DNA of 53,150 nt from Nitrospirae bacterium MYbinv3 (GCA_002753395.1 PEAB01000016.1:1-53150); one strand, 5' to 3'. Counted from the stretch's first letter, positions 19,005-27,971 are shown. Translations and numbers: made by a program. Notes: a model not told the origin generated them from the sequence alone.

Positions 19005-19435
19005 GTAAATAATGCCTTATTTATCTTTAGTGGTTTGACTATATTACAATATTTCATAAAATCCTGCAAAGTCTGCAATTGATTGCTTGGATTTGAAAAC
19101 ACTTCTGTCGGTAGAGGATAAGCCCATTTGTCATGATAGCCTTCTCTGTATATGTGTAAGTGTGGACAAGGCACATTTTTATCATCAGGGTTTCTATGCG
19201 GTGAACCACCTATGTCGAGTCTAAGTAAACGTATAATTTGCCGGGCTCTGTTTTGAAATGTAACTTTTGTAAGCTCTCTTTTAGCCCTTGTAATATCGAG
19301 CATAAACTCCTCGCGTCTATCCTCAGAGGCAAGTGAAATTCTTAATGAATTACCAACATGGATGAACTTATTCGGTAGTCCTGCACAAGTAGTGGTGACC
19401 GTAAACTTAACACCCTCCCCAACCCCTCCCATCAA
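19001..19435 (-). CDS. DUF6978-like protein with start region replaced by an R2 repeat
   Basis: A 144-residue frame. From about residue 22 it looks like the DUF6978-type family (EEFMLDITRAKRELTKVTFQ, NVPCPHLHIYREG, KWAYPLP). Residues 1-21 are encoded entirely by the left half of an R2 element (19374-19435), so the natural N terminus is lost or swapped; the next in-frame Met is near residue 45, inside the domain. It overlaps the downstream DUF1828-type gene by 4 bases, so the two were an operon. Whether this protein is still made is unclear. Family identity is from memory of sequence patterns. Confidence 0.6.
   Translation of the reverse strand: MMGGVGEGVKFTVTTTCAGLPNKFIHVGNSLRISLASEDRREEFMLDITRAKRELTKVTFQNRARQIIRLLRLDIGGSPHRNPDDKNVPCPHLHIYREGYHDKWAYPLPTEVFSNPSNQLQTLQDFMKYCNIVKPLKINKALFT
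19374..19435. repeat. R2 mini-element, left half only
   Basis: Begins GGTAGTCCTGCACAAGTAG and continues to CCCCTCCCATCAA, where it breaks off into sequence leading to an R1 repeat. It is the half missing from the copy at 3926-3978. Confidence 0.7.
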
Positions 19436-19447
19436 CTGATATTCTAT

Positions 19448-19684
19448 ACGGGGTCAAGGGGGCTGGCCCCCTTGCGAGTGGGTCTGAGGGGTAATACTGT
19501 TGACTTAAGCATTAATATGTATGCACATGGGCGACATTTTAAGCAGCCACGCCTGACATTTACAGGGTCAAGGGAACAAGTTCCCTTGTGGGAGGGTCTA
19601 AGGGAGGGCAAAGCCCTCCCTTTTTTTATCTTCACAACCTTAATTCAACAGCATTAGGTCTGAGGGGGGGCGGAGCGCCCCCCT
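19448..19684. repeat. R1 double-hairpin repeat, long form with two units
   Basis: Two R1 units in a row joined by the long-form segment (TTAAGCATTAATATGTATGCACATGGG). It includes GGGAGGGCAAAGCCCTCCC followed by seven T, a good plus-strand terminator shape. Highly similar, inverted, to 42709-42950. Confidence 0.8.
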
Positions 19685-19742
19685 TCTTTTTCAGTTTTTA
19701 TAGTGCTGGCAAAAACATAGCGAAATTGCTTAAAATAAGACA

Positions 19743-20789
19743 ATGATGATTGAGCAAACACATTTTGAGAGATACCTTAAAGAGCGATTTGGCGGCATCA
19801 GCCTCAAAGAACTTAAGAGACTTGGGGAGGGGGTGCATGGTGCTGGGTTTTTAGTCGAAATCGAAACACCCAATGGTATTAGGAACTACGTAATCAAGGA
19901 GATTAGCAGCCGTGAAGACCTTGGACACCTGTACCCATCTGATAGGGCTGGGGTGTTTCTGCTTGCCTACGACGAGTACGGGAACCTGCCAAAACATGTA
20001 AATCCGGTTGACGTCCTTTCTTTGCATAACGATGGCTCTATCAAGTCCATAAGCGGCGGCAGGGAGTATTTCCTGCTCATGGAGAGGGCAGAGGGTGTCA
20101 ATTACTTTGTAGATCTGCAGGATATGAAGGACAAACAAAGACTCGACCCTGCAGATATTGCCAAGATAAACTCTATGACCACCTATCTGAGCGATATACA
20201 TGCCGTGAAGATAGACTCAAAGCAGCACTACTACCGCAAGCTGCGCGACACGATAGGGCACGGTGAGTGCTTGATGGGCGTCCTTGACTCCTACCCCGAT
20301 GCAATATTGACGTTTCAAGAGATGGCCTCAATTGAAAAGAAGTGCATAGACTGGAGGGCCAGACTTAAGCCGCTTTACATGAGATTGAGCGAGATCCACG
20401 GGGATTTTCACCCAGGCAACATACTGTTTACATCGCCGAATGACTTTGTACTTCTTGACCGTAGCCGCGGCCCCTGGGGCGATTCTGCCGACGACGTTAC
20501 CGCCCTGACCATTAACTACATATTTGCGTCGATCAGATACCACGGTAAGGTAAAAGGGGCGTACTACGAGGGATTACAGTTATTCTTTGACCGTTATATA
20601 GAGCTTGCCAAAGACCCGGAGATCGTAGAGGTGGTTGCTCCGTTTTTTGCCTTCAGGGGTGTGGTTGTGGCCAATCCAAAGTTTTATCCAGAACTTACAC
20701 CATTACAACGCGCTATTATATTCAAGTTTATAAACAACGTCCTAGATGCCGATAGTTTCGAACCGGAGAGGGTCAATGACTACCTCTAA
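19743..20789 (+). CDS. Aminoglycoside phosphotransferase-like kinase
   Basis: A 348-residue protein of the APH/choline kinase fold. The catalytic loop IHGDFHPGNILF and the metal-binding LLDRSRGPWGDSADDV (Asp of the DFG-like position) are intact; LMERAEGVNYF suits the hinge. Substrate is unknown; such enzymes phosphorylate small hydroxyl compounds or sugars, not only antibiotics. It is followed after 46 bases by a PfkB kinase, so both may act on related substrates. Start is the first of two ATG codons at 19743; no strong ribosome site is visible. Bases 19831-19875 have a stray copy at 18027. Confidence 0.82.
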   Translation: MMIEQTHFERYLKERFGGISLKELKRLGEGVHGAGFLVEIETPNGIRNYVIKEISSREDLGHLYPSDRAGVFLLAYDEYGNLPKHVNPVDVLSLHNDGSIKSISGGREYFLLMERAEGVNYFVDLQDMKDKQRLDPADIAKINSMTTYLSDIHAVKIDSKQHYYRKLRDTIGHGECLMGVLDSYPDAILTFQEMASIEKKCIDWRARLKPLYMRLSEIHGDFHPGNILFTSPNDFVLLDRSRGPWGDSADDVTALTINYIFASIRYHGKVKGAYYEGLQLFFDRYIELAKDPEIVEVVAPFFAFRGVVVANPKFYPELTPLQRAIIFKFINNVLDADSFEPERVNDYL

Positions 20790-20835
20790 GATGGTTTTTT
20801 AATTTAAATAAAACTTTTAATAAGGAGCCCCTTCT

Positions 20836-21789
20836 ATGAACATACTTGTTTCAGGTTCTTTGGCGTACGACAGGATCATGGATTTTCCTGGCCGGTTCTC
20901 AGATCATATCCTACCGGATAAGATCCATATATTAAACGTATGTTTTATGATTAACGGTTTAAAGGAGAATTTTGGCGGTACGGCAGGTAACATTGCCTAT
21001 ACGCTCTCGCTATTAGAAGAGACATCAAACATAGTAGCCACAGCAGGACGCGACTTTCAGCCTTATAAGCAGTGGCTTAAGCAATGCAATATACCGTCTA
21101 ATAACATAACTATAATCGAGGAAGAGCTAACTGCAGGGGCATATATCACAACAGACCAGTCAGACAACCAGATAACGGCATTCAATCCTGGTGCCATGAA
21201 GCACCCCGCTAGGTTTGGCTTTGAATCCGTTGATCCAACCAACACCCTTGCAATAGTGGCCCCAGGTAACCTAGAAGACATGTTTGAGTTCATTAAGTTT
21301 TATAAGCAAAAGGGCATAGCCTACATCTTTGACCCTGGCCAGTCCCTGCCTCAGTGGAATAGAGAGCAGCTTACAGAGATGATAACAGGCGCCAAGATAT
21401 TTATAAGCAACGACTATGAACTGCAACTTACGATGGAGAAGACCTTTGCATCCATCGAGGAGATAGCGGAGATGGCTGATACAGTTATCACAACCAAGGG
21501 AGAGTTTGGCAGCACAATATTGAGGAAAACTAATGGTAGACTTGGCAGGGTAGACATCCCCCCAGTTAGAGTCGAGAAGGTCTATGACCCAACCGGTGCA
21601 GGTGATGCCTACAGGGGCGGGCTGATCAAGGGGCTGACCATGCCTGATGTCAACCTTGAACATGCCGCCATGATTGCCTCCACTGCCGCCTCGTTCTCTG
21701 TAGAGACTTACGGCACACAGAACTTCTATTTCACGAAGGAGTCGTTCAATCAGCGGTTTGAATCGACCTACGGGAAGAAGGGTGTGTAA
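20836..21789 (+). CDS. PfkB-family carbohydrate/nucleoside kinase
   Basis: A 317-residue ribokinase-fold enzyme. The N-terminal LVSGSLAYDRIMDFPGRF and GGTAGNIAYTLSLL bind substrate; the C-terminal signature VYDPTGAGDAYRGGLIKGL contains the catalytic Asp and anion hole. The overall look is closest to the adenosine kinase-like branch of PfkB, but the substrate could be a sugar. AAGGAGC lies upstream of the ATG. It is followed 27 bases later by rnr, so APH-like, PfkB and rnr are probably one transcript. Confidence 0.88.
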   Translation: MNILVSGSLAYDRIMDFPGRFSDHILPDKIHILNVCFMINGLKENFGGTAGNIAYTLSLLEETSNIVATAGRDFQPYKQWLKQCNIPSNNITIIEEELTAGAYITTDQSDNQITAFNPGAMKHPARFGFESVDPTNTLAIVAPGNLEDMFEFIKFYKQKGIAYIFDPGQSLPQWNREQLTEMITGAKIFISNDYELQLTMEKTFASIEEIAEMADTVITTKGEFGSTILRKTNGRLGRVDIPPVRVEKVYDPTGAGDAYRGGLIKGLTMPDVNLEHAAMIASTAASFSVETYGTQNFYFTKESFNQRFESTYGKKGV

Positions 21790-21816
21790 ACTCCGCTCAA
21801 CGGAGGAACTCGTCAA

Positions 21817-23913
21817 ATGTATATGTTTAGCAGAGAAGAACTCATTAGGTATTTCAAAGACAATGACAGGCCCGTACCATTTAAGATTATATTAAGTGAT
21901 CTTCGTAGAGGTAAAAAGGAAGCTAAATCCCTGAAAAAGATGCTGCGACAGATGATCAGGGATGGTGATATCTCTGTAACAGACAACGGTCTATACGGCA
22001 GCAAGAATGTATCCACATTTGTCAGAGGCTACTTTGAGGCCAACAGGGAAGGCTATGGTTTTGTAATCCCAGAGACACCGGGTGATAGTGATATCTTTAT
22101 CCCTCAGAGAAAGACAATGGGGGCTATGGATACAGACAGGGTTGTTGCCGTGATTGAGAACTTCAATAGAAGAGAAGGGCGAATAATACAGATACTGCAG
22201 CGAACTCATACAAACATTGTTGGCCGGGTACAGTGCAGAGACGGTCAATACTATGTACAGCCTAAAAAGAGATCTATCCCTTTTAAAATTGATATACCGA
22301 GGATTAAAAAGGATAAGGTCAAAGAGGGAGACATGGTCATTGTCGAGCTAAAACAGCACGACTCTGGTGGTTTACCTACAACTGGCAAGATACTAAAGAC
22401 GATCGCAGGGGCCGATGACCCTGTCTCCGAGATAGAGTCTATTTTGGAGGAGTTTCGCCTGCCCAAAAAGTTTTCTTCTGCGGTCACGGAAGAGGCAAGG
22501 CAATTGCCAGATCATATTACACAGGAGCTGCTAGCAGGCAGGAGAGACCTGCGGGGCTTAAAGACGGTTACGATAGACGGAGAGAAAGCAAAAGATTTTG
22601 ATGATGCCATTTCCATAAAAAAAACCGGTGACGGATACAAGCTGTTCGTACATATAGCCGATGTGGGGTACTTTGTCCAGTGGGAGTCAGAGATAGACTT
22701 GGAGGCCAGGCATAGGGGGACAAGCGTGTACTTTCCTGACAGGGTGATCCCCATGATCCCCAAGAGACTATCGGAGGACTTATGCAGCCTCAAGCCAAAC
22801 AGAGACAGACTTACGTTTACGGTTGAAATGGACTTCACCACAGATGGTCATCGCATTAAAGCGTCCTGTTATGCGTCCGTCATCAACAGTAACGAACGGA
22901 TGACCTACACCGATCTTGCCAAGATACTTAACCATGAAGAGCAGCACCTTAGACAGCGTTACAACTACCTCCTCATAGACTTTGAACTGATGCAGGAATT
23001 GTGTAAAATGTTGCGACAGAGTAGGCTTAAGCGTGGCAGCCTTGACTTTGACCTCCCTGAGCCAGAGGTTATAATTGACCTCTTAGGCAACCTAGAGGGC
23101 ATCGTGTGTGCCAAACGCAACTTTGCCCACTCGCTCATCGAGGAGTTTATGATAGCAGCAAACGAGGCCGTGGCCGAGAGGGTGGCGGCAGTGGGTACTC
23201 CGTCTTTGTACCGGATACACGAAGAACCTGATACAAGAAAGATGTCCGATATCCTTAAGTTTGCTCGATCCCTCCTGTCTATTGGCAAACTCAAGGGGAC
23301 ACCTAAAGAACTGCCCAAGATAATAATCAGGGCACACGGCGGTCCCTATGAGGATGTCGTAAACTATCTGATACTCAGGAGCCTCAAGCAGGCAAGGTAT
23401 TCAACGAAAAACGTAGGGCACTTTGGTCTGGCCTCTGTGTGTTATACCCACTTTACTTCACCTATAAGGCGTTATCCAGACCTTATCGTACATAGAGTCT
23501 TGAGGGATATCATAACGAATAAGCGTCTTACTGACAAGAAGATGAAGATGTTTGAAGAAAAGCTCTCAGACATAGCCTTTCACTCGTCCGCCAGAGAGCG
23601 GATCGCTGACGAGGTCGAACGAGAGACCCTCAAGGCCCTGCGTGCCTGGTTGATGAAAGACATGGTTGGTAAGACACTTGAAGGGAGGATCGTTGGCATA
23701 AATCCCAGCGGATTAAAGGTGAGACTTAAGGAATACTTTGTCGATGGTTTTCTGGACATATCTGCCATGACTGACGACAAGTACAGCTACGATGACAAAG
23801 ACCTTTCAATAAAGGGTGTCCGTTTAAAGAAGAGATTTTATATAGGTAACGATATAACTGTTAGGATCAACGCCGTGGATATACAGGAGAGAGAGATAAT
23901 ATTTGGTATCTAA
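21817..23913 (+). CDS. rnr: Ribonuclease R
   Basis: A 698-residue processive 3' to 5' exoribonuclease. An N-terminal winged helix (FSREELIRYFKDNDRP) precedes cold-shock/OB domains (YGFVIPETPGDSDIFIP). The RNB catalytic domain has KDFDDAISI with the metal-binding Asp cluster, HIADVGYFV, the YFPDRVIPMIP and HFTSPIRRYPDLIVHR motifs. A C-terminal S1 domain (residues about 625-698) ends the protein, without the long basic tail of the E. coli enzyme. GGAGGA sits about 10 bases before the ATG at 21817. Confidence 0.93.
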   Translation: MYMFSREELIRYFKDNDRPVPFKIILSDLRRGKKEAKSLKKMLRQMIRDGDISVTDNGLYGSKNVSTFVRGYFEANREGYGFVIPETPGDSDIFIPQRKTMGAMDTDRVVAVIENFNRREGRIIQILQRTHTNIVGRVQCRDGQYYVQPKKRSIPFKIDIPRIKKDKVKEGDMVIVELKQHDSGGLPTTGKILKTIAGADDPVSEIESILEEFRLPKKFSSAVTEEARQLPDHITQELLAGRRDLRGLKTVTIDGEKAKDFDDAISIKKTGDGYKLFVHIADVGYFVQWESEIDLEARHRGTSVYFPDRVIPMIPKRLSEDLCSLKPNRDRLTFTVEMDFTTDGHRIKASCYASVINSNERMTYTDLAKILNHEEQHLRQRYNYLLIDFELMQELCKMLRQSRLKRGSLDFDLPEPEVIIDLLGNLEGIVCAKRNFAHSLIEEFMIAANEAVAERVAAVGTPSLYRIHEEPDTRKMSDILKFARSLLSIGKLKGTPKELPKIIIRAHGGPYEDVVNYLILRSLKQARYSTKNVGHFGLASVCYTHFTSPIRRYPDLIVHRVLRDIITNKRLTDKKMKMFEEKLSDIAFHSSARERIADEVERETLKALRAWLMKDMVGKTLEGRIVGINPSGLKVRLKEYFVDGFLDISAMTDDKYSYDDKDLSIKGVRLKKRFYIGNDITVRINAVDIQEREIIFGI

Positions 23914-23929
23914 TTGATATAAGAGGTAA

Positions 23930-24229
23930 GTGATGAGAAAGACGCTTGATGAGATCAAAGACATTATCAACAAACACAAAAGCGAGTTGAGGGATGAACA
24001 TAAGATCACAGAGATCGGTTTGTTTGGCTCATATGTTCGCGGTGAACAAAAGCGTAGAAGTGACATCGACATCCTTGTAGAGTTCGATGAACCTGTAAGC
24101 CTGCTGCATATTGTAGGGGCCGAGCTCTATCTAAAAGAAATCCTGAGAATGAAGGTAGACCTCGTTCCAAAAATAGACTTACGACCAGAGTTAAGAGAGA
24201 GGATTCTTGCAGAAACGGTCCTGATATGA
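23930..24229 (+). CDS. mntA: MntA-type nucleotidyltransferase antitoxin
   Basis: A 99-residue minimal nucleotidyltransferase. LFGSYVRGEQKRRSDIDILV gives the GSX10DXD motif with both metal-binding Asp residues. In studied HepT/MntA pairs this protein inactivates the HepT toxin by adding AMP to it. It overlaps the next gene by 4 bases (ATGA), as in those pairs. Confidence 0.88.
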   Translation: MMRKTLDEIKDIINKHKSELRDEHKITEIGLFGSYVRGEQKRRSDIDILVEFDEPVSLLHIVGAELYLKEILRMKVDLVPKIDLRPELRERILAETVLI

Positions 24230-24585
24230 AGAGAGATATATCACTTTTTATCAAAGACATACATGAATATATGATCAAAGCAGAGGCATTGCTAGAAAAC
24301 ATGTCGTTTGAGGACTTTATGAGAGATGAAAGAACATTACTTGCTGTTGAACGATGTTTTGGAATCATTGGAGAGGCGTCAAAGAATGTTCCAGATAAGA
24401 TAAGACATAGATATCCTAAGATCTCTTGGAAGAAAATGGCAGGGTTGAGGGACAAACTATCTCACTTCTATTTTGGTATAAATCACAAAAGGGTGTGGAG
24501 CATTATAAAGGAAGATATTCCGCTGTTGAAGGATCAAATTAAGGCAATTATCGTTGATATGGAGTCAGAATCTGAGTTTACATAA
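24226..24585 (+). CDS. hepT: HepT-like ribonuclease toxin (DUF86)
   Basis: A 119-residue all-helical HEPN-family protein. The active-site motif RX4HXY is present as RDKLSHFY at about residue 80, and RCFGIIGEASKNVP is the family core. HepT cleaves RNA and is kept in check by MntA, encoded just upstream with a 4-base overlap. A complete type II/VII toxin-antitoxin pair, probably functional. Confidence 0.88.
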   Translation: MKRDISLFIKDIHEYMIKAEALLENMSFEDFMRDERTLLAVERCFGIIGEASKNVPDKIRHRYPKISWKKMAGLRDKLSHFYFGINHKRVWSIIKEDIPLLKDQIKAIIVDMESESEFT

Positions 24586-24591
24586 GTGAAG

Positions 24592-24736
24592 CCAGCATGG
24601 TAAACTCTTCTTATAACGTTTAATACCATGACGAAAGGTACCGATGCTGGAATTAAACGAACCAGGTAAAGGTCGTCTGCTTCGATTGGCAGGTAAGCAG
24701 GCATGTTGCTAACCTTATGAAATTAAGGAAGGAGAA
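24592..24736 (+). other. Possible structured leader RNA
   Basis: CCAGCAT (24592) and ATGCTGG (24645) could pair around an inner CATGGTA/TACCATG pair; AGGTAAGCA and TGCTAACCT (24691-24715) form a second stem just before the ribosome site of the next gene. No known riboswitch core was recognised. Confidence 0.25.
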
Positions 24737-24741
24737 AAACA

Positions 24742-25026
24742 ATGAGTGCATATCTGGAGATAACACTGAAAATCGCAGAGGCAGACAGACCTAGCGCCGG
24801 AGGGGTCTATGCCAAGTACAAGCAGCCGTTTTTGGATAAAATCCCTGGGGCCAAATCCAAAGAGCTGCTCATCCGTGAGGATGACGTGCAAGTACTCCAC
24901 GGGTTTGATACTGTAGAATCGGCCAAGGGCTATCTCAGCAGCGCCCTATTCACTGTCGACGTTGTCGAGGCATTAAAGCCCTACTTGCAGGCTGCTCCAG
25001 ATGTCAGGATTTACCAAGTAGCCTGA
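24742..25026 (+). CDS. Small uncharacterised protein, possible ferredoxin-like (dimeric alpha-beta barrel) fold
   Basis: A 94-residue soluble protein with a strong AAGGAAGGAG ribosome site. The pattern of strands and helices (YLEITLKIAEAD, QVLHGFDTVESAKGYLSS, VRIYQVA) suggests the small fold of antibiotic-biosynthesis monooxygenase-like proteins, but no catalytic motif is clear and I do not recognise a family. It stands alone between the toxin-antitoxin pair and glucan phosphorylase. Confidence 0.75.
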   Translation: MSAYLEITLKIAEADRPSAGGVYAKYKQPFLDKIPGAKSKELLIREDDVQVLHGFDTVESAKGYLSSALFTVDVVEALKPYLQAAPDVRIYQVA

Positions 25027-25056
25027 TCAATTCAAAGTAACTTGACGCGCCTTAAT

Positions 25057-25137
25057 AGGGAGGGCTTTGCCTACTGACGCAGGGGTTCGCAACCCCCTCC
25101 CTAGACCCACCCACTAGGGGACTAGTCCCCTTGACCC
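25057..25137. repeat. R1 double-hairpin repeat with extra hairpin
   Basis: R1 copy whose first hairpin loop carries an added stem (GGGGTTCGCAACCCC). The same inserted form appears at 27104-27190. It is followed at 25158-25182 by a lone terminal repeat of the R3 family and then an R2 element. Confidence 0.7.
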
Positions 25138-25157
25138 CATTATACATTCCTTTATTC

Positions 25158-25182
25158 GTATCCTCTTTAAAAAGCATGGTAA
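25158..25182. repeat. Solo R3 terminal repeat
   Basis: GTATCCTCTTTAAAAAGCAT followed by GGTAA, matching the right-hand end of the IS66-type relic and its mini-elements. No partner end is nearby. Confidence 0.55.
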
Positions 25183-25190
25183 AAATTTTT

Positions 25191-25291
25191 GGTAGTCCTG
25201 CACAAATAGTGGTGACAGTAAACTTAACACCCTCCCCTAACCCCTCCCATCAAGGGAGGGGGATTGAATATCACTACATCTGCTTGGTGAT
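25191..25291. repeat. R2 mini-element, nearly complete
   Basis: Starts GGTAGTCCTGCA and includes the CCCCTCCCATCAAGGGAGGGG palindrome; the right terminal repeat is degenerate (CTGCTTGGTGA). Confidence 0.65.
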
Positions 25292-25382
25292 TTGGGGGCT
25301 TGTTTTTCTTTACGCGATTTTATTAAAATGTCTGAAATTCTATATTTAGATAAATAATTTACTTAAGGAGATTGTTGTCAAC

Positions 25383-27095
25383 ATGTCAATATTGGAAAGA
25401 TACGTGGACGAACCGAAGATTGCCTATTTCACGATGGAGATAGGACTCAAGGACGATATACCGACCTACAGCGGCGGTCTGGGAATTTTAGCAGGGGATA
25501 CGATCAAGTCCGCTGCCGACTTAAACCTGCCTGTCGTGGCTGTAACGATTATGCACCGCAAGGGGTATTTTACACAGGATTTTGACGAAAGCGGCTATCA
25601 GATAGCCCAGCCCGTCACCTGGGACCCCGCAACCTACATGACACTGGCCCCTGAGAAGGTCAGCGTCCGCATCGAGGGAAGAACGGTATACATACAGGCC
25701 TGGATCTACTTTATACAGAGCTTACGCGGCGGCGCAGTGCCGGTTATATACCTCGATACCGATATGCCGGAGAACAACGCGGAGGACAGGGAATTAACCC
25801 ACTTCCTATACGGTGGGGACAGCTCATACAGGATAAAACAGGAGGTGATACTTGGTATCGGCGGAGTGCGGATGCTCGCAGAGCTGGGCCTGACGATCAA
25901 GAAGTATCACATGAATGAGGGACATGCCTCGTTCCTGACACTTGAGCTCTTGCACAAATACAAGAGAGACATTGAATCCGTGTGGGATGAGTCACTGATA
26001 TGGGATTTCGAGGCTGTTAAGGAACTATGCGTCTTTACAACTCACACGCCTGTAGAGGCTGGACATGACAGATTTTCCTATGAACTCTTTAACAAGGTCA
26101 TCGGCGATTATTTTCCTGAAAAGGTGATACGACTGCTGGCCGGTGATAAAGACCTCAATATGACCATGCTAGCCCTCAACCTTAGTAATTACGTCAATGG
26201 TGTGGCTAAAAAACACGGTGAGGTATCTCAGAGCATGTTCCCAGGCTACAGGATTAATGCCATAACAAACGGCGTTCACTCCTACACCTGGACGGTTGAG
26301 AGCTTCAAGCGTCTGTACGATAAGTACCTGCCAGGTTGGGCCAACGAACCAGAGATCTTCGTTAGGGTCGGCCTTATCCCCACGGAGGAGATATGGAGCG
26401 CCCATATGGAGGCCAAAAAAGCCCTAATTGACTACGTGAACAACACTACCGGCATAGGCATGGACTACGACACCCTGACTCTTGGCTTTGCACGCAGGTT
26501 TGCTACCTACAAGCGGGCAAACCTCCTGTTTTCTGATATTGAAAGGCTTGTCAGGATAGCCAAAGGTAAGGTGCAGTTTATCTTTGCAGGGAAGGCGCAT
26601 CCAAGAGACGACGCCGGCAAGAAGTTGATCCAAAGCATCTTTAATTACTCTCGTGAGCTGCGGGATAAGATAAAGATCGTGTTTGTCAAAAACTACCGGA
26701 TGGACTTAGCCCTGATGCTTGTCTCAGGTGTCGACGTGTGGTTAAACAACCCGCTCCGCCCTCTGGAGGCCTCTGGCACTAGCGGCATGAAGGCTACACA
26801 CAACGGTGTGCCTAACTTCAGCGTACTGGACGGTTGGTGGATTGAAGGTCATATAGAGGGTGTAACCGGATGGTCTATCGGTCCGGCCGCCACTGAGATA
26901 AGCCCCGATGAATCCATGAACGTAATCGACGCCGATGACCTCTATAACAAACTCGAAAACGTGCTCATCCCAACTTACTACAACAACAGGAAACAGTGGC
27001 TCAACATAATGACAGATACCATAGCCAAAAACGCATACTACTTCAACACCCACAGGATGATGCGTCGCTATGTCACCGAGGCCTACATCAAATAG
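25383..27095 (+). CDS. glgP: Alpha-glucan phosphorylase (short GT35 type)
   Basis: A 570-residue phosphorylase that releases glucose 1-phosphate from glycogen or maltodextrin. The N terminus IAYFTMEIGLKDDIPTYSGG, the NEGHASFL loop and the C-terminal GTSGMKATHNGVPNFSVLDG are hallmarks; the Lys of GTSGMK (near residue 470) should hold pyridoxal phosphate. It is much shorter than the 800-residue classical enzymes and belongs to the compact type of thermophiles and archaea. AAGGAG lies upstream of ATG at 25383. No other glycogen genes adjoin it. Confidence 0.9.
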   Translation: MSILERYVDEPKIAYFTMEIGLKDDIPTYSGGLGILAGDTIKSAADLNLPVVAVTIMHRKGYFTQDFDESGYQIAQPVTWDPATYMTLAPEKVSVRIEGRTVYIQAWIYFIQSLRGGAVPVIYLDTDMPENNAEDRELTHFLYGGDSSYRIKQEVILGIGGVRMLAELGLTIKKYHMNEGHASFLTLELLHKYKRDIESVWDESLIWDFEAVKELCVFTTHTPVEAGHDRFSYELFNKVIGDYFPEKVIRLLAGDKDLNMTMLALNLSNYVNGVAKKHGEVSQSMFPGYRINAITNGVHSYTWTVESFKRLYDKYLPGWANEPEIFVRVGLIPTEEIWSAHMEAKKALIDYVNNTTGIGMDYDTLTLGFARRFATYKRANLLFSDIERLVRIAKGKVQFIFAGKAHPRDDAGKKLIQSIFNYSRELRDKIKIVFVKNYRMDLALMLVSGVDVWLNNPLRPLEASGTSGMKATHNGVPNFSVLDGWWIEGHIEGVTGWSIGPAATEISPDESMNVIDADDLYNKLENVLIPTYYNNRKQWLNIMTDTIAKNAYYFNTHRMMRRYVTEAYIK

Positions 27096-27103
27096 AAAAG
27101 GGA

Positions 27104-27190
27104 GAAGGGGAGGCTCTGCCTATTGACGCAGGGGTTCGCAACCCCTCCCCTCAGCCCCCTCCGCAAGGGGACCAGTCCCCTTGACCCCGT
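27104..27190. repeat. R1 double-hairpin repeat with extra hairpin
   Basis: Lies directly after the phosphorylase stop; carries the inserted stem AGGGGTTCGCAACCCCT and the usual AAGGGGACCAGTCCCCTT. Probably serves as a terminator region. Confidence 0.7.
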
Positions 27191-27260
27191 TAAATGTCAT
27201 GCTTGGGTGGCAAGATGTTTATGCTTTGTGTATGGGTAATACGATTGATTAAATCTTTTT

Positions 27261-27300
27261 CCTGTATATCCTTATTATCTGTGTAATCATAGTTCAGACA
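27261..27300. repeat. R5 repeat, degenerate
   Basis: Diverged copy of the unit that reads AATCCTGTTAATCCCTTAAT and ends GGTTCAGACA in the better copies at 29488 and 34205. Confidence 0.4.
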
Positions 27301-27350
27301 ATCTCTATAAATCCATAGTCTATGTTCAGAAGGATTGAATATATGGTAAA

Positions 27351-27953
27351 ATGAATAATATGGGAATTGTAATATTTGCAGAGGGAGCTGAGGTTGGTGG
27401 TGCTCAGGGAGGTCTTCCCATCTTGACGATGCTGATTATAGCCGTTGTTGTGATTGCAGTTGTCATAGGTGTTTTGTTGGCGCTCAGGAGAAGGGGGCGT
27501 TTGAAGGTCTCTGAGAGTGGTTATAGACGTAAAGAGGATGGTGATGGCAGGGACGATGTTGATGAAGACACTGTCAGTGAGGCCGATACTATCAAATATA
27601 TCCCTGTTTTGCACTGTCTAAGCGGTGAGTATGAAGGCGCCATGATTCCTCTGGATAAGAAGGTTGTTTTGGGAAGGGATCCGAGTATTGCCTCTGTTGT
27701 GCTTCATTCGATAGAGATATCGCGCTCTCACATGAGCATTGACTATCAGAGCGCCACTGGTACTTTTTTGATTAACGACCTTGACTCAAAAAATGGTGTC
27801 TATGTAGCCCGTGGGGAGGAAAAGCAGTTCAAGAAGGTTAAGACTACGGTGTTGCGCGAAGGAGACAGATTTATTGTTGGTTTAAGAGTTGCTGAGTTTG
27901 AAGTAATAAAGCAGCCATTGGATAATAACCAGGTGCTTAAGAACAATAGTTAG
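27351..27953 (+). CDS. Membrane-anchored FHA domain protein
   Basis: A 200-residue protein with an N-terminal membrane helix (about residues 22-44), a charged linker, and an FHA domain over about residues 98-185: LGRDPSIASVV, ISRSHMSIDY and DLDSKNGVYV contain the conserved Gly-Arg, Ser-His and Asn-Gly pairs that bind phosphothreonine. It should bring phosphorylated partners to the membrane. A second FHA gene follows after 18 bases, so they are likely co-expressed. No Ser/Thr kinase is in the window. Start chosen at the first of two ATG codons; ribosome site is weak. Confidence 0.85.
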   Translation: MNNMGIVIFAEGAEVGGAQGGLPILTMLIIAVVVIAVVIGVLLALRRRGRLKVSESGYRRKEDGDGRDDVDEDTVSEADTIKYIPVLHCLSGEYEGAMIPLDKKVVLGRDPSIASVVLHSIEISRSHMSIDYQSATGTFLINDLDSKNGVYVARGEEKQFKKVKTTVLREGDRFIVGLRVAEFEVIKQPLDNNQVLKNNS

Positions 27954-27971
27954 GAGGTATCCCTAAATATA

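Noticed and set aside
19448-19684. Possible CRISPR array from regularly repeated palindromes
   Set aside because: Units are not evenly spaced, spacers are not unique, and no cas genes are present.
24592-24736. Cyclic-di-GMP or other known riboswitch
   Set aside because: The end ACCGATGCTGG recalls such RNAs but the conserved core and tetraloop receptor are missing.
27294-27614. A 106-codon minus-strand frame over the first FHA gene
   Set aside because: Shadow of the FHA gene; no family features and no ribosome site.
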